A stretch of DNA of 64,000 bases, from positions 310,001 through 374,000 of the forward strand of contig NZ_LVHF01000033.1 in NCBI RefSeq assembly GCF_001650345.1. Reading direction: 5' to 3'. Each line of letters opens with the position of its first letter. Position 1 is the stretch's first letter. The DNA is from Photobacterium jeanii (GTDB lineage Bacteria > Pseudomonadota > Gammaproteobacteria > Enterobacterales > Vibrionaceae). Below the pieces are notes generated by a model that did not search any database, had not been told where the DNA came from, and saw only the letters and a program-made list of their open reading frames with translations. Shown here piece after piece: positions 9,026 through 17,586 of the stretch. Made by a program: the position numbers and the translations under genes.

Positions 9026-9838
9026 ATGGGAAGTGCAACGCAATATGTATCAAAAAAGCCGGATCGGTTTGGAGTGATCCATTGGAGTGATGACGAACAC
9101 TTAATTTGGCATGACTTAATTACGCGCCAACTACGCTGTATTCAAGGTCGGGCATGTGATGAATATTGCCAAGGACTGACGCTATTAGATTTACCCACAG
9201 ATCGCGTTCCTCAGTTAAATGAAGTCAATCAGGTACTGGAAAGCACCACGGGGTGGCGCTGTGTTGAAGTTCCCGCTTTGATAAACTTTGACCGCTTCTT
9301 TTCAATGCTTGCCAATCAGCAATTTCCTGTAGCGACTTTCCTACGTCGTCGTGAAGAGTTTGATTATCTGCAAGAGCCGGATTTTTTCCATGAGATTTTT
9401 GGCCACTGCGCGATGCTGACTAACCCCGATTTTGCTGCTTTTACCCATGCATATGGGCGCTTGGGCTATCAAGCCAATAGCCAGCAACGTGTTTTTCTGG
9501 CGCGCTTGTATTGGTTTACGGTTGAGTTTGGCTTGCTCGAAACGCCTCACGGTTTGCGAATTTATGGTGGTGGCATCTTATCTTCACCAGGTGAAACTCT
9601 CTATGCGATGACAGATCCCAAACCGCTAATTAAACCTTTTGATCCTGTCGATATTATGCGAACTCCTTATCGTATCGACATTATGCAACCTATCTATTTC
9701 AAACTGCCAGCCATTAAACACCTCTATCAATTAGCCCAGCAAGACATGATGGCTATGGTCGCAAAAGCTCAACAATTAGGGCTACATCGACCGCTCTTCC
9801 CTCCAAAAACAACAACTCAAGATCCACTTTCAGCCTAG
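9026..9838 (+). CDS. phhA: Phenylalanine-4-hydroxylase
   Basis: A 270-residue monomeric bacterial aromatic amino acid hydroxylase. The iron site is visible: two histidines in EPDFFHEIFGH and the glutamate in YWFTVEFGL; GGGILSSPGE is the conserved pterin/substrate loop. It hydroxylates phenylalanine to tyrosine using tetrahydropterin and oxygen. The ATG has AAAGG seven bases upstream. phhB follows and recycles the cofactor. Length matches the usual bacterial enzyme and no regulatory ACT domain is present. Confidence 0.96.
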   Translation: MGSATQYVSKKPDRFGVIHWSDDEHLIWHDLITRQLRCIQGRACDEYCQGLTLLDLPTDRVPQLNEVNQVLESTTGWRCVEVPALINFDRFFSMLANQQFPVATFLRRREEFDYLQEPDFFHEIFGHCAMLTNPDFAAFTHAYGRLGYQANSQQRVFLARLYWFTVEFGLLETPHGLRIYGGGILSSPGETLYAMTDPKPLIKPFDPVDIMRTPYRIDIMQPIYFKLPAIKHLYQLAQQDMMAMVAKAQQLGLHRPLFPPKTTTQDPLSA

Positions 9839-9896
9839 CGCTTAGCAAAATGCTAGCTATTACTTATTTATGCTGATTTTTCACGGAGAGAACTGC

Positions 9897-10247
9897 ATGA
9901 CAATGAAATTACACGAACTTGGATGTGAAGCATGCCAAGCGGATGCCCCACGTGTTACTGAAGATGAAATGGCCGCTCTCAGGGTGAATATCCCTGATTG
10001 GAAAGTGTTAGAGAGAGACGGTATTTTTCAGCTAGAGCGGGAGTACCGTTTTAAAAACTTTAAACTAGCATGGGTATTTACCAATCAAGTCGCGGAGTTG
10101 GCTGAAGTGGAATTTCATCACCCAGCTATTACTCTGGAATGGGGTAAAGTCACTGTATGCTGGTGGAGTCATTCAATCAAAGGATTGCACAAGAACGATT
10201 TTATCTGCGCAGCAAAAACCGATCGTTTGTTTGATGAGCAAGGCTAA
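9897..10247 (+). CDS. phhB: 4a-hydroxytetrahydrobiopterin dehydratase
   Basis: A 116-residue pterin-4a-carbinolamine dehydratase that regenerates the phenylalanine hydroxylase cofactor. The signature EVEFHHP matches the family [EDKH]-x3-H-[HN]-P pattern, and the later conserved histidine is in [14 protein letters not shown]. The start chosen is the ATG at 9897, with GGAGAG six bases upstream; a frame extension to 9870 lacks a ribosome site. It is co-transcribed with phhA and ends before a strong terminator. Confidence 0.95.
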   Translation: MTMKLHELGCEACQADAPRVTEDEMAALRVNIPDWKVLERDGIFQLEREYRFKNFKLAWVFTNQVAELAEVEFHHPAITLEWGKVTVCWWSHSIKGLHKNDFICAAKTDRLFDEQG

Positions 10248-10263
10248 TAGGCTTTGTTAACAA

Positions 10264-10294
10264 AAAAACCAGCTTTATCATGAAGCTGGTTTTT
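10264..10294. terminator. Bidirectional Rho-independent terminator
   Basis: Perfect stem ACCAGCTT (10268-10275) / AAGCTGGT (10283-10290) with a 7-base loop, flanked by an A-run on the left and a T-run on the right, so it can stop both phhAB and the convergent kinase gene. Confidence 0.9.
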
Positions 10295-10328
10295 ATAGTG
10301 TTACTGCTGTGGAATGTGGCTGAAAACG

Positions 10329-12422
10329 TTAGCCTCGTGAGCGCGCTTTTTCTACCAAGTTAAATTGCTGAGTCGCTTTTTTCATTGCATCACGTGCTGC
10401 ACGTGGTTTACGTTTCTGCTGCCATTGCTCAGAGAAGTCTAAATATTGATTTGCACTGGCTAAACGGATAGAGATAAGTGATGAAAAGTCAGCAGGTAAC
10501 TCTTTCGCCACTTTATCAACTTTATTCAACAAGGAATCCAATTTAGCTTCACTGCGTACACGCTTAAGCTGGGATTTGAATTGGTCAAATTGCTGAGCGT
10601 AGATCAGCTCTGCTGATTCATATGGGAACGGCGCAGGAAGACCATCAGATTTGGCTTTACGGTACATCTCTAAATGAGTGATGGCTTTTTTGAGCATTTT
10701 CGCTTGCTGGAGTTGCTCAACAGTCCCTTCAGTTTCGAGGAAGAAAGTATCACCAACTTTGAGAAGAGTATCGATATCTTCTAAGTTTTGCGTTTTCATC
10801 GCCGTGGCAAACTGTTTGGCATAGGTTTCTTCTGCAAGTGACGTTGGGTTGAACTTGCTGTCGTGACGGAGCGTTTGTAGCTCGGTAAGCAGCTGGTAAA
10901 TATCGGTTTCTGCCGTTGGCTGATAGTTCCCTTTTTCTAATGCATTATTGATACGACTTACCGTGGAATCAATTGCGGATTGCCAGCTCGTCGTTATATC
11001 GGTTTTCATGCGATGGAGTCGCTGAGAGTCAGGGTACAGCACATCAGCTTTTGAAAGCTCAGTTTCAATCGCGTAGTAATCAGGGAAGCGTTTATTACGC
11101 GAATTGAGCACTTGATCGATTCGATGATCGTAAATTGCAATAATCGCATTTTGTTTTTCACGAAGAAGCCCTTGCGCAATGAGAGGGTACTGAGATTGTA
11201 ACTCTGCTAACTGATCCACAACTTCTTGTGGTTTGAGGTATTTCAGTTGCGCTTCTTTATGTTGAGCTTGTTTTAGCTGCGCAATTGTCGTGGTGAGATC
11301 TGTAATGGTTTCTTTCTGCTGATAGAACACATAACCAAGCACCGAACTTAGCCCTAAGATAGCCGCCGTAATCATGATGGCTGGCTTATGTTGCTTATGA
11401 AGTTGCTGCTGCATTTGCTCAATATTATCGAGGCGTTCACTCGCCTGTAATGCCAAGCCTTGTTGCACTGTTCGCCATTTCGATGACGTCAAATGTTTAG
11501 GACGTTGCGGCTGAATCTTCTCTTTGAGCGCTTGATCGGCAGGTTTGCGGTGGTAAGGGTGTTTACTTGAGCAAAGTTCGTAGCTAATACAACTCAGCGC
11601 AAAGATATCATCTTGGACACTCGGTGCATTGCCTTCGAGTAAGTTAATTGAAGCATAGTTAGGTGTATAACCACCAAATTCAACATCGTTCTCCGGTTGA
11701 ACGGCAGCATATTCATCTTGCTTAATAGCGGTTTTTTTCGCGATGCCAAAATCAAAGATCTTAATTTCACCATCACGGGTCAACATGATGTTGCTCGGCT
11801 TAAGATCGGCGTGTACTACCCCGTTTTTATGGGCATAAGTGAGTGCCGACATCATTTGATCAAGTAACGGAATTGCGCGTTTGTATGGTAAACCGTGTGG
11901 GCGCGAGCGTTGGATCACAACATCCAACGTTTCACCATCAAGGTATTCCATCACGATGTAGTAGATCTTCTTGTCGATCCCGAAGTCGTACACCCGAATG
12001 ATATTGGGGTGACTTAGCTTTTGTGTTGTTTGTGCTTCGTGGATCAGCACCTTCGCAGCGTCGGGCTGATTGATAAATTCATTTTGTAGTGCCTTAATGG
12101 CTACAAAAGGGTTTGCAACTCCAGCTGCTTCTAATAATAAATCCGTCGCCCGATAGACGTTACACATTCCACCATGACCAATACGAGATTCTATACGATA
12201 GCGCCCTTTGATAACGGTATTTAATAAGTCAGCGTTATTAGATTCAGTATTTGTATTCTCATCAGGCTGTTTGGCTGAATTAGGAGATGGCTTACGAGTA
12301 TGTTTGGTCTCGTTATTGGTATTTTTAATTACAGTTTGATTATTTAAATCTTCTTTGTTTTCTGTCTCATGGGATGAGTTGTTTTTGTGTTGCGTGGTTT
12401 CTTTAGATGTTTTTTTGGCCAT
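10329..12422 (-). CDS. ppkA: T6SS-associated Hanks-type Ser/Thr kinase (PpkA-like)
   Basis: A 697-residue membrane kinase. After a polar, Asn/Lys/Glu-rich N-terminal 65 residues comes the kinase domain: glycine loop GHGGM (82-86), VAIK lysine 110, catalytic loop HADLKPSN (204-211), DFG (224-226). The catalytic loop has Ala instead of the usual Arg before Asp, so it is a non-RD kinase. One transmembrane helix (about 348-367) is followed by a long coiled-coil-rich, probably periplasmic, region that lacks the von Willebrand domain of Pseudomonas PpkA. With the FHA protein (divergent neighbour) and the PP2C phosphatase in the T6SS operon, it forms a threonine phosphorylation switch for the secretion system. 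The ribosome binding site lies inside a hairpin. Confidence 0.88.
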   Translation of the reverse strand: MAKKTSKETTQHKNNSSHETENKEDLNNQTVIKNTNNETKHTRKPSPNSAKQPDENTNTESNNADLLNTVIKGRYRIESRIGHGGMCNVYRATDLLLEAAGVANPFVAIKALQNEFINQPDAAKVLIHEAQTTQKLSHPNIIRVYDFGIDKKIYYIVMEYLDGETLDVVIQRSRPHGLPYKRAIPLLDQMMSALTYAHKNGVVHADLKPSNIMLTRDGEIKIFDFGIAKKTAIKQDEYAAVQPENDVEFGGYTPNYASINLLEGNAPSVQDDIFALSCISYELCSSKHPYHRKPADQALKEKIQPQRPKHLTSSKWRTVQQGLALQASERLDNIEQMQQQLHKQHKPAIMITAAILGLSSVLGYVFYQQKETITDLTTTIAQLKQAQHKEAQLKYLKPQEVVDQLAELQSQYPLIAQGLLREKQNAIIAIYDHRIDQVLNSRNKRFPDYYAIETELSKADVLYPDSQRLHRMKTDITTSWQSAIDSTVSRINNALEKGNYQPTAETDIYQLLTELQTLRHDSKFNPTSLAEETYAKQFATAMKTQNLEDIDTLLKVGDTFFLETEGTVEQLQQAKMLKKAITHLEMYRKAKSDGLPAPFPYESAELIYAQQFDQFKSQLKRVRSEAKLDSLLNKVDKVAKELPADFSSLISIRLASANQYLDFSEQWQQKRKPRAARDAMKKATQQFNLVEKARSRG

Positions 12423-12427
12423 GAGAG

Positions 12428-12452
12428 ATCTCCGATGCTAATTATCGGAGAT
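12428..12452 (-). promoter_or_regulatory. Hairpin overlapping the kinase ribosome binding site
   Basis: ATCTCCGAT (12428-12436) and ATCGGAGAT (12444-12452) form a perfect 9-bp inverted repeat with a 7-base loop directly upstream of the kinase ATG (12422). On the kinase mRNA the downstream arm contains the Shine-Dalgarno GGAG, so the hairpin would hide it. It may alternatively be a protein operator in the divergent kinase/FHA promoter region (12423-12685), which is very AT-rich and otherwise shows no assignable motif. Confidence 0.6.
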
Positions 12453-12685
12453 AATATAATCAGTAAAGATCATTGCAATCACAAATTAATGATACTTTGT
12501 TTTGTCCCCGAGTAAAAATGAAAACAATGTAACTGATAAAATAAATAGTAATGTTTAACTCCAAGTACCTCGCAAATAATGGTGGATAATATTGATGATA
12601 AAGATTGAATAACCATAATAATGTCTCAGTTTAAAAATGTTATTAATCTTTAAGTTAATAAAGGCTTAGAGATGTGGGTTATATT

Positions 12686-14317
12686 ATGGACTTTCAGCTT
12701 TCTATTATTAGCTATCATCGCTATACATCTCAAATTGAAGTAATCAAGCCTTTATTTAGTGCTAACAATAATGCGCCACTATATATTGGCCGGGCTGAGC
12801 AATGTGATTGGTGCCTTCCTGATCCTGAGCGTGTTATTTCAGGCCAACATGCCGTGATTGAAAAGCACCAAGGTAAAGTAATTATTAAAGATTTATCAAC
12901 TAATGGGTTGTTTATTAATCGTGCGGTTGAGCCTTTAGGTAAGAACAATCACCATTATTTATCAATTGGCGATGTAATATCACTGGGTGATTATGAGATA
13001 GAAGTTCAGGCAAACACTGAATCTAAAAATACATCGCAAGATAATAAGTTAAATAACTCAGAACAAAATTTTAATTTGGAACCTAGTTCTAAATCTGTTC
13101 CTTTATCTGATGTGAATAATGAAGTCTTTATTGGAAATATTGATGACAGTTTTACGTCACCCCAGAACGAAAGCTTAGATTTAATGCAATTCAATGAAAC
13201 TATTCCTGAAGATTGGAGTGCATTATTTGAGAATCCTGAAGAATCTAAACAAACGCTAAATAGTGATATTGACGAAAACGTAGAGCTAAGTAGTAACGAA
13301 GACACAGTATTTTCTTCACTCGATTTATCAGCGCCTAATGCTTTTGAGTCATCCGCGACATCGAGCGTGGAATCTGAGCTGGATGATGAGCCTGAGTCAG
13401 TATCGACAGAACTAATGGCAGAGACGAGTGCTGCTGAAGAAGCCGCTCAGAAAGAAGTGTCATTGATGGAATCAGAACCGGTTTCTGTTCCTGAGCATAC
13501 TGCACCTTCGGTGGAGATGCGCGAAGCTGTTGTTGATACCTCAGTGCTAACTCCTGTGATTGAAAAGCCTCAGCCTACGGCTGCAAGTAAACCAAAATCC
13601 CAAGTAAAAGCAAAATCACAGCCAAAAGCCAAGCCTAGACCTAAGAAAACAAAGGTAACACCAGAACCTGTTGCCAAAAGGGTAAAGCCGAATGTGGCTT
13701 CGTCGCTTCCTTGGGAGCAAGACCAAACCGAGTTATTAAACGCCTTTATCCAAGGCATGAACGCACATAGCCAAAATCATCAAATTCACCCTGAGATGAG
13801 TGAAAAGTGGTGGTTTGAAATGGGTGAAAGTGTGTACTTACTTCTAACGGGGTTAATGACAACACTGCAAAAGCGGGCTGACTTCAAGCAGTCTAACCGT
13901 TTGATGCATACTTCTTTTAAGCGCCAAGAAAATAACCCATTGAAATTCTCTGCAAATTTCGAAGATGCCATTCACAACCTGTACCATCGTAAGTCACCCA
14001 GTTTCCTATCTGCTCAGCGTGCGATTCAAGAAGCATTTTCAGATATTGATCAGCACGAAAAGGCCATGATTTATGGCACCAAAGGTGCGGTACGCGGAGT
14101 GATGTCGGCACTTGAACCTGCACGAATCGCGAGTGTGGAAGCACCTGAAGGCGTATTAAGTAATTGGTTTGGCTCTAAGCAAAAAGCAAATAATTGGCAG
14201 CGCTATGAAACCTTGTTTTATGAGTTAGAGAGTGATTTACGTCAAGAGCAACCATTCTATTTAGACGATTTTGTGAAACATTACGAAGCAAGCTTAAAAG
14301 GGGTAGGAGAGAAATAA
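12686..14317 (+). CDS. tagH: T6SS FHA-domain protein TagH/Fha
   Basis: A 543-residue protein from the ATG at 12686 (a GTG four codons upstream is possible; neither has a strong ribosome site). The N-terminal FHA domain (about 1-100) shows phosphothreonine-binding hallmarks: GR at 35-36, SGQHAVI (Ser52/His55) and STNG (71-74). A long acidic Ser/Glu-rich linker and a Pro/Lys-rich segment lead to a conserved C-terminal domain (about 370-540) found in TagH/VasC proteins. FHA proteins read the phosphorylation state set by the kinase and phosphatase and so license T6SS assembly. First gene of the main T6SS operon. Confidence 0.9.
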   Translation: MDFQLSIISYHRYTSQIEVIKPLFSANNNAPLYIGRAEQCDWCLPDPERVISGQHAVIEKHQGKVIIKDLSTNGLFINRAVEPLGKNNHHYLSIGDVISLGDYEIEVQANTESKNTSQDNKLNNSEQNFNLEPSSKSVPLSDVNNEVFIGNIDDSFTSPQNESLDLMQFNETIPEDWSALFENPEESKQTLNSDIDENVELSSNEDTVFSSLDLSAPNAFESSATSSVESELDDEPESVSTELMAETSAAEEAAQKEVSLMESEPVSVPEHTAPSVEMREAVVDTSVLTPVIEKPQPTAASKPKSQVKAKSQPKAKPRPKKTKVTPEPVAKRVKPNVASSLPWEQDQTELLNAFIQGMNAHSQNHQIHPEMSEKWWFEMGESVYLLLTGLMTTLQKRADFKQSNRLMHTSFKRQENNPLKFSANFEDAIHNLYHRKSPSFLSAQRAIQEAFSDIDQHEKAMIYGTKGAVRGVMSALEPARIASVEAPEGVLSNWFGSKQKANNWQRYETLFYELESDLRQEQPFYLDDFVKHYEASLKGVGEK

Positions 14318-14319
14318 CT

Positions 14320-14787
14320 ATGCTTAAGAAAATACGCACTTTTTTCACATCTGTTGCTTTGGTTTCTTTATTACAAGGGTGTACGGTAGCCAACTTAGTT
14401 GTAGACCCTTATACAACGTTAGATTTTACTGTAAGTAATAAAGTTAACCCTGATTTAAATGGTCGTTCATCGCCTGTAGTGGTGAAGATTTTTGAATTAC
14501 AGTCAAAAACAATCTTTGAAAGCCAAGACTTTTTTATGATCTATGACGAATCTGAAAATATCTTTGGTCCTGATTTGGTATCAAAGGATGAATTGTCATT
14601 ATCACCAGGCGATAAACTTTCTTATGACTTGAAAATGGCACCTGGTAGTAAATATGTTGGGGTGTTAGTTGGTTATCGCGATCTAGAAAATGCGAAATGG
14701 CGTGAAGTGATAGAACTAGACCATACAGGCTATAAAACGCATAAGCTTGTTATTGATAAGTTATCTATCTACGTAGACCAATCGTAA
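14320..14787 (+). CDS. tssJ: T6SS outer-membrane lipoprotein TssJ
   Basis: A 155-residue lipoprotein with a type II signal peptide ending in the lipobox LLQGC (Cys about residue 21). It has the C2-like beta-sandwich features of TssJ/SciN: DFTVSNKVNPDLNGR and the PVVVKIFELQSKTIFES segment, which includes the L1-2 loop area that contacts TssM. It anchors the TssM-TssL complex at the outer membrane. It starts two bases after tagH. A 137-base AT-rich gap follows before tssK, possibly with an internal promoter. Confidence 0.93.
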   Translation: MLKKIRTFFTSVALVSLLQGCTVANLVVDPYTTLDFTVSNKVNPDLNGRSSPVVVKIFELQSKTIFESQDFFMIYDESENIFGPDLVSKDELSLSPGDKLSYDLKMAPGSKYVGVLVGYRDLENAKWREVIELDHTGYKTHKLVIDKLSIYVDQS

Positions 14788-14924
14788 TTATTTTTGGGAG
14801 ATATGCCCAGTAAATAATGTTAGGTTTTAAGTCGAATTCATTGTTTATTTTATTATTAAGTCTAAATAATTACTTTTAGATACATACGTAACGATTCAAA
14901 GTCTATTAATTGGTAAGGTTGTTT

Positions 14925-16250
14925 ATGAGTAACTGGGAACGTGTTGCTTGGTGTGAAGGGATGTTTTTAAGGCCACAACACTTTCAACAGCAAGAGCGCT
15001 ATTTATTAAATGAGAGTTCTAATTTTGCGAGTCAATTAACAGCTTTCCCTTGGGGAGTTGTTGACTTAGAGTTAGATCATTCTTTATTGGCTCAAACAAC
15101 TATCGCATTAAAAAATGCACAAGTTGTTATGCCTGATAGTCGTGTCGTCATGGCGCCACAGCGTGACCAGTTACCTGAACCTTTAATTATTGATAAGAGT
15201 GTTAAAAATAAAGTTGTGGTGCTTGCCGTACCTGTTGAAAAAGCAAATAACACAACAATCTCTACTGCAGATAATAAACAAATAACGCGTTACCGTTATA
15301 AAGATCAAACTGTTGTTGATAACAGTGGTGAGTTAGGTGAAGAGGTACTTCAGCTTGCTTCGTTAGTTGTAGAGTTGAAGCTAGATAATGACCGCTTAAC
15401 GGGGTATTACACTCTGCCCATTGCGCGCATTATAGAAGTCACGAATGAAGGCAATATCATTCTTGATGAACACTTTATTCCGCCAACATTGAATGCCCAA
15501 CGCAACGCGAACATTCATGGCTTATTGTCTGATTTAGTTGGCAAGATCAAGCTTCGTGCAGATACTTTGGCTGGGCGATTAAACCAGTCACAAGGTAATG
15601 CGACCTCGATTGCTGACTTCTTAATGCTGCAAACGCTTAATCGTTATGAGCCAACGCTTAAACATTTGGCTGCGATTGAAGGAACTCACCCTGAAGCGGT
15701 ATGTCGTTTGCTCTACGGTATGGCAGGGGAGCTGTCGACTTACTCAAATAGCCGTAAACGTCCGGCAGAGTTACCAACGTATGCTCACAGTGGTTTAAGC
15801 GATGTATTTGCGCAGTTAAAGCAGCATCTCCAATTGTGTTTAAGCACGGTGTTGGAGCAAACCGCGGTACAAATTCAAATCGAAATGACCAAATTTGGTA
15901 TTCACATTGCGCAAGTACCAGATAAAAAGCTGCTTAGTAGTAGCCAGTTCGTGTTGGCTGTTAAATCGGATCTTGAACCGGAAGATCTTCGTAAGCGTTT
16001 CCCGAGTCAGGTCAAAATTGGTCCTGTTGAGCATATTCGCGATCTGGTGAATAACCAATTGCCAGGGATTGCCGTGGATGTGTTGCCTGTTGCGCCACGT
16101 CAAATTCCATACCATGCCGGTTACCACTATTTCCAACTCGATAAGAGCAACGAATACTGGGCGCGCTTAATGGCGAGTGGCGGTATTGCTATCCATTTAT
16201 CTGGTCATTATCCGTCACTGAATTTGCAGTGCTGGGCTGTTAACCAATAG
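14925..16250 (+). CDS. tssK: T6SS baseplate protein TssK
   Basis: A 441-residue baseplate adaptor that links the wedge and TssM/TssL. The N-terminus SNWERVAWCEGMFLRPQHFQ is the family hallmark. The ATG at 14925 with AAGG upstream is preferred to a TTG five codons earlier. Other TssK signatures are the ASLVVELK-type central region and a C-terminal receptor-binding-like head with PYHAGYHYFQLDKSNEYW. Followed 16 bases later by tssL. Confidence 0.95.
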   Translation: MSNWERVAWCEGMFLRPQHFQQQERYLLNESSNFASQLTAFPWGVVDLELDHSLLAQTTIALKNAQVVMPDSRVVMAPQRDQLPEPLIIDKSVKNKVVVLAVPVEKANNTTISTADNKQITRYRYKDQTVVDNSGELGEEVLQLASLVVELKLDNDRLTGYYTLPIARIIEVTNEGNIILDEHFIPPTLNAQRNANIHGLLSDLVGKIKLRADTLAGRLNQSQGNATSIADFLMLQTLNRYEPTLKHLAAIEGTHPEAVCRLLYGMAGELSTYSNSRKRPAELPTYAHSGLSDVFAQLKQHLQLCLSTVLEQTAVQIQIEMTKFGIHIAQVPDKKLLSSSQFVLAVKSDLEPEDLRKRFPSQVKIGPVEHIRDLVNNQLPGIAVDVLPVAPRQIPYHAGYHYFQLDKSNEYWARLMASGGIAIHLSGHYPSLNLQCWAVNQ

Positions 16251-16266
16251 TAGTAGGGAATCGGTT

Positions 16267-17586
16267 ATGTCAGACCAAACGGTTTTAAAGCCTCAGCCAG
16301 GAAGACGCAAAAAGGCTGCATCATCACCCGAGTCGACCTTATCGAATAGTGGTGATCTGAATCAAACAGTGTTGGTGATGCAGGCAAATAAGGGCGCGAA
16401 TGCGCATCGTTTGCCTTCATTGGGTGAAAATCCATTGGTAGATCAAGCGAGCAGTATTTTGTCTTTGATCGGTCAAATGCGCTCAACGCACGATCATAAC
16501 GATGTTGGCTTTTTACGCCAAACCTGCATTGAGAAAATCCGCGATTATGAAAACCAGCTCAGAGGGCTAGCGGTATCTAGCGAAGATATTGAAGCAGCAC
16601 GTTACTGCTTATGTTCTTTCCTTGATGAAACTGTGATGAACACCCCTTGGGGTGAGCGTTCTGTATGGCGTTCTGAAAGTTTACTGTCGGTTTTTCATGC
16701 TGAAACTTGGGGTGGCGAATACTTTTATTCTCTACTCGATAAAGCGCTGCTAACACCGCATCAATCTTATCAATTATTAGAGTTACAACATTTGTGTTTG
16801 GCCCTAGGTTTTACCGGAAAATTGCGTATTGCTGAGCGTGGTGAGGACAAATTACAAGCCTACCGTAGTCAAGTTTTTGAAGCGTTAACTCAAGTACGTG
16901 GTAGCCATAACAAGCTGCTATCACCGAAATGGCAAGACAACGTTCAAGCAGGCAGTGAAACACACGAAGGGATCCCACTGTGGGTGACAGGATCGTTTTT
17001 TGGTCTGCTGCTGCTAGCAATGTACATGGGCTTTAGTTACCACATCAATGCTTATTCTAATCAAGCTTTTCAGTCATTAAGTACCTTAGTTCCACTTCAC
17101 GTGGAATCTGAGGAAGTTGAATATTATCAAGACCCAGCGGCGTTGAAGCTGCAGCAACTGCTGCAATCGGAAGTTGAGCGCGGTTTACTAGAATTTGAAT
17201 CTCATCCAGATCGTATTCGCTTGGTGATCAAATCGAGCGAATTGTTTGCGTCGGGTAGCAATGAGGTCCAAGCCTCTGTGATGCCGCTGTTATCTAAAAT
17301 TGCCCGAGCGCTTGAGTCGACCACAGGGCGCATCATGATTGTCGGTCACACCGATGACCGTCCTATTTTTACCAGTAAATATCCATCTAACTGGCACTTA
17401 TCGTTAGCTCGTGCCACTGCTGTTGCCAATGTCTTAGCGATGGGAACAGAACTTCGTGGGCGTTTGTGGCCTGAAGGGCAAGGGGATGCGAATCCTCGAT
17501 TACCAAATACCAGTGATGTGAATCGAGCAAGTAATCGCCGTGTCGAGATTGATCTTTTATACCAACAACGTAGGGCGGAAAAATAA
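16267..17586 (+). CDS. tssL: T6SS inner-membrane protein TssL with OmpA-like domain
   Basis: A 439-residue evolved TssL (DotU/VasF). The cytoplasmic DotU domain contains the hallmark CSFLDETVMNTPWGE. A single transmembrane helix lies near residues 238-258, and the periplasmic C-terminus is an OmpA/MotB-type peptidoglycan-binding domain (about 320-435) with GHTDDRP and NRRVEIDLLYQ. The fused domain lets the membrane complex grip the cell wall without a separate TagL. The stop TAA shares one base with the tssM ATG. Confidence 0.95.
   Translation: MSDQTVLKPQPGRRKKAASSPESTLSNSGDLNQTVLVMQANKGANAHRLPSLGENPLVDQASSILSLIGQMRSTHDHNDVGFLRQTCIEKIRDYENQLRGLAVSSEDIEAARYCLCSFLDETVMNTPWGERSVWRSESLLSVFHAETWGGEYFYSLLDKALLTPHQSYQLLELQHLCLALGFTGKLRIAERGEDKLQAYRSQVFEALTQVRGSHNKLLSPKWQDNVQAGSETHEGIPLWVTGSFFGLLLLAMYMGFSYHINAYSNQAFQSLSTLVPLHVESEEVEYYQDPAALKLQQLLQSEVERGLLEFESHPDRIRLVIKSSELFASGSNEVQASVMPLLSKIARALESTTGRIMIVGHTDDRPIFTSKYPSNWHLSLARATAVANVLAMGTELRGRLWPEGQGDANPRLPNTSDVNRASNRRVEIDLLYQQRRAEK

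Noticed and set aside
14910..14924. TTG start for tssK at 14910
   Set aside because: The ATG at 14925 gives the conserved SNWERVAWCEGMF start and has an AAGG site upstream.
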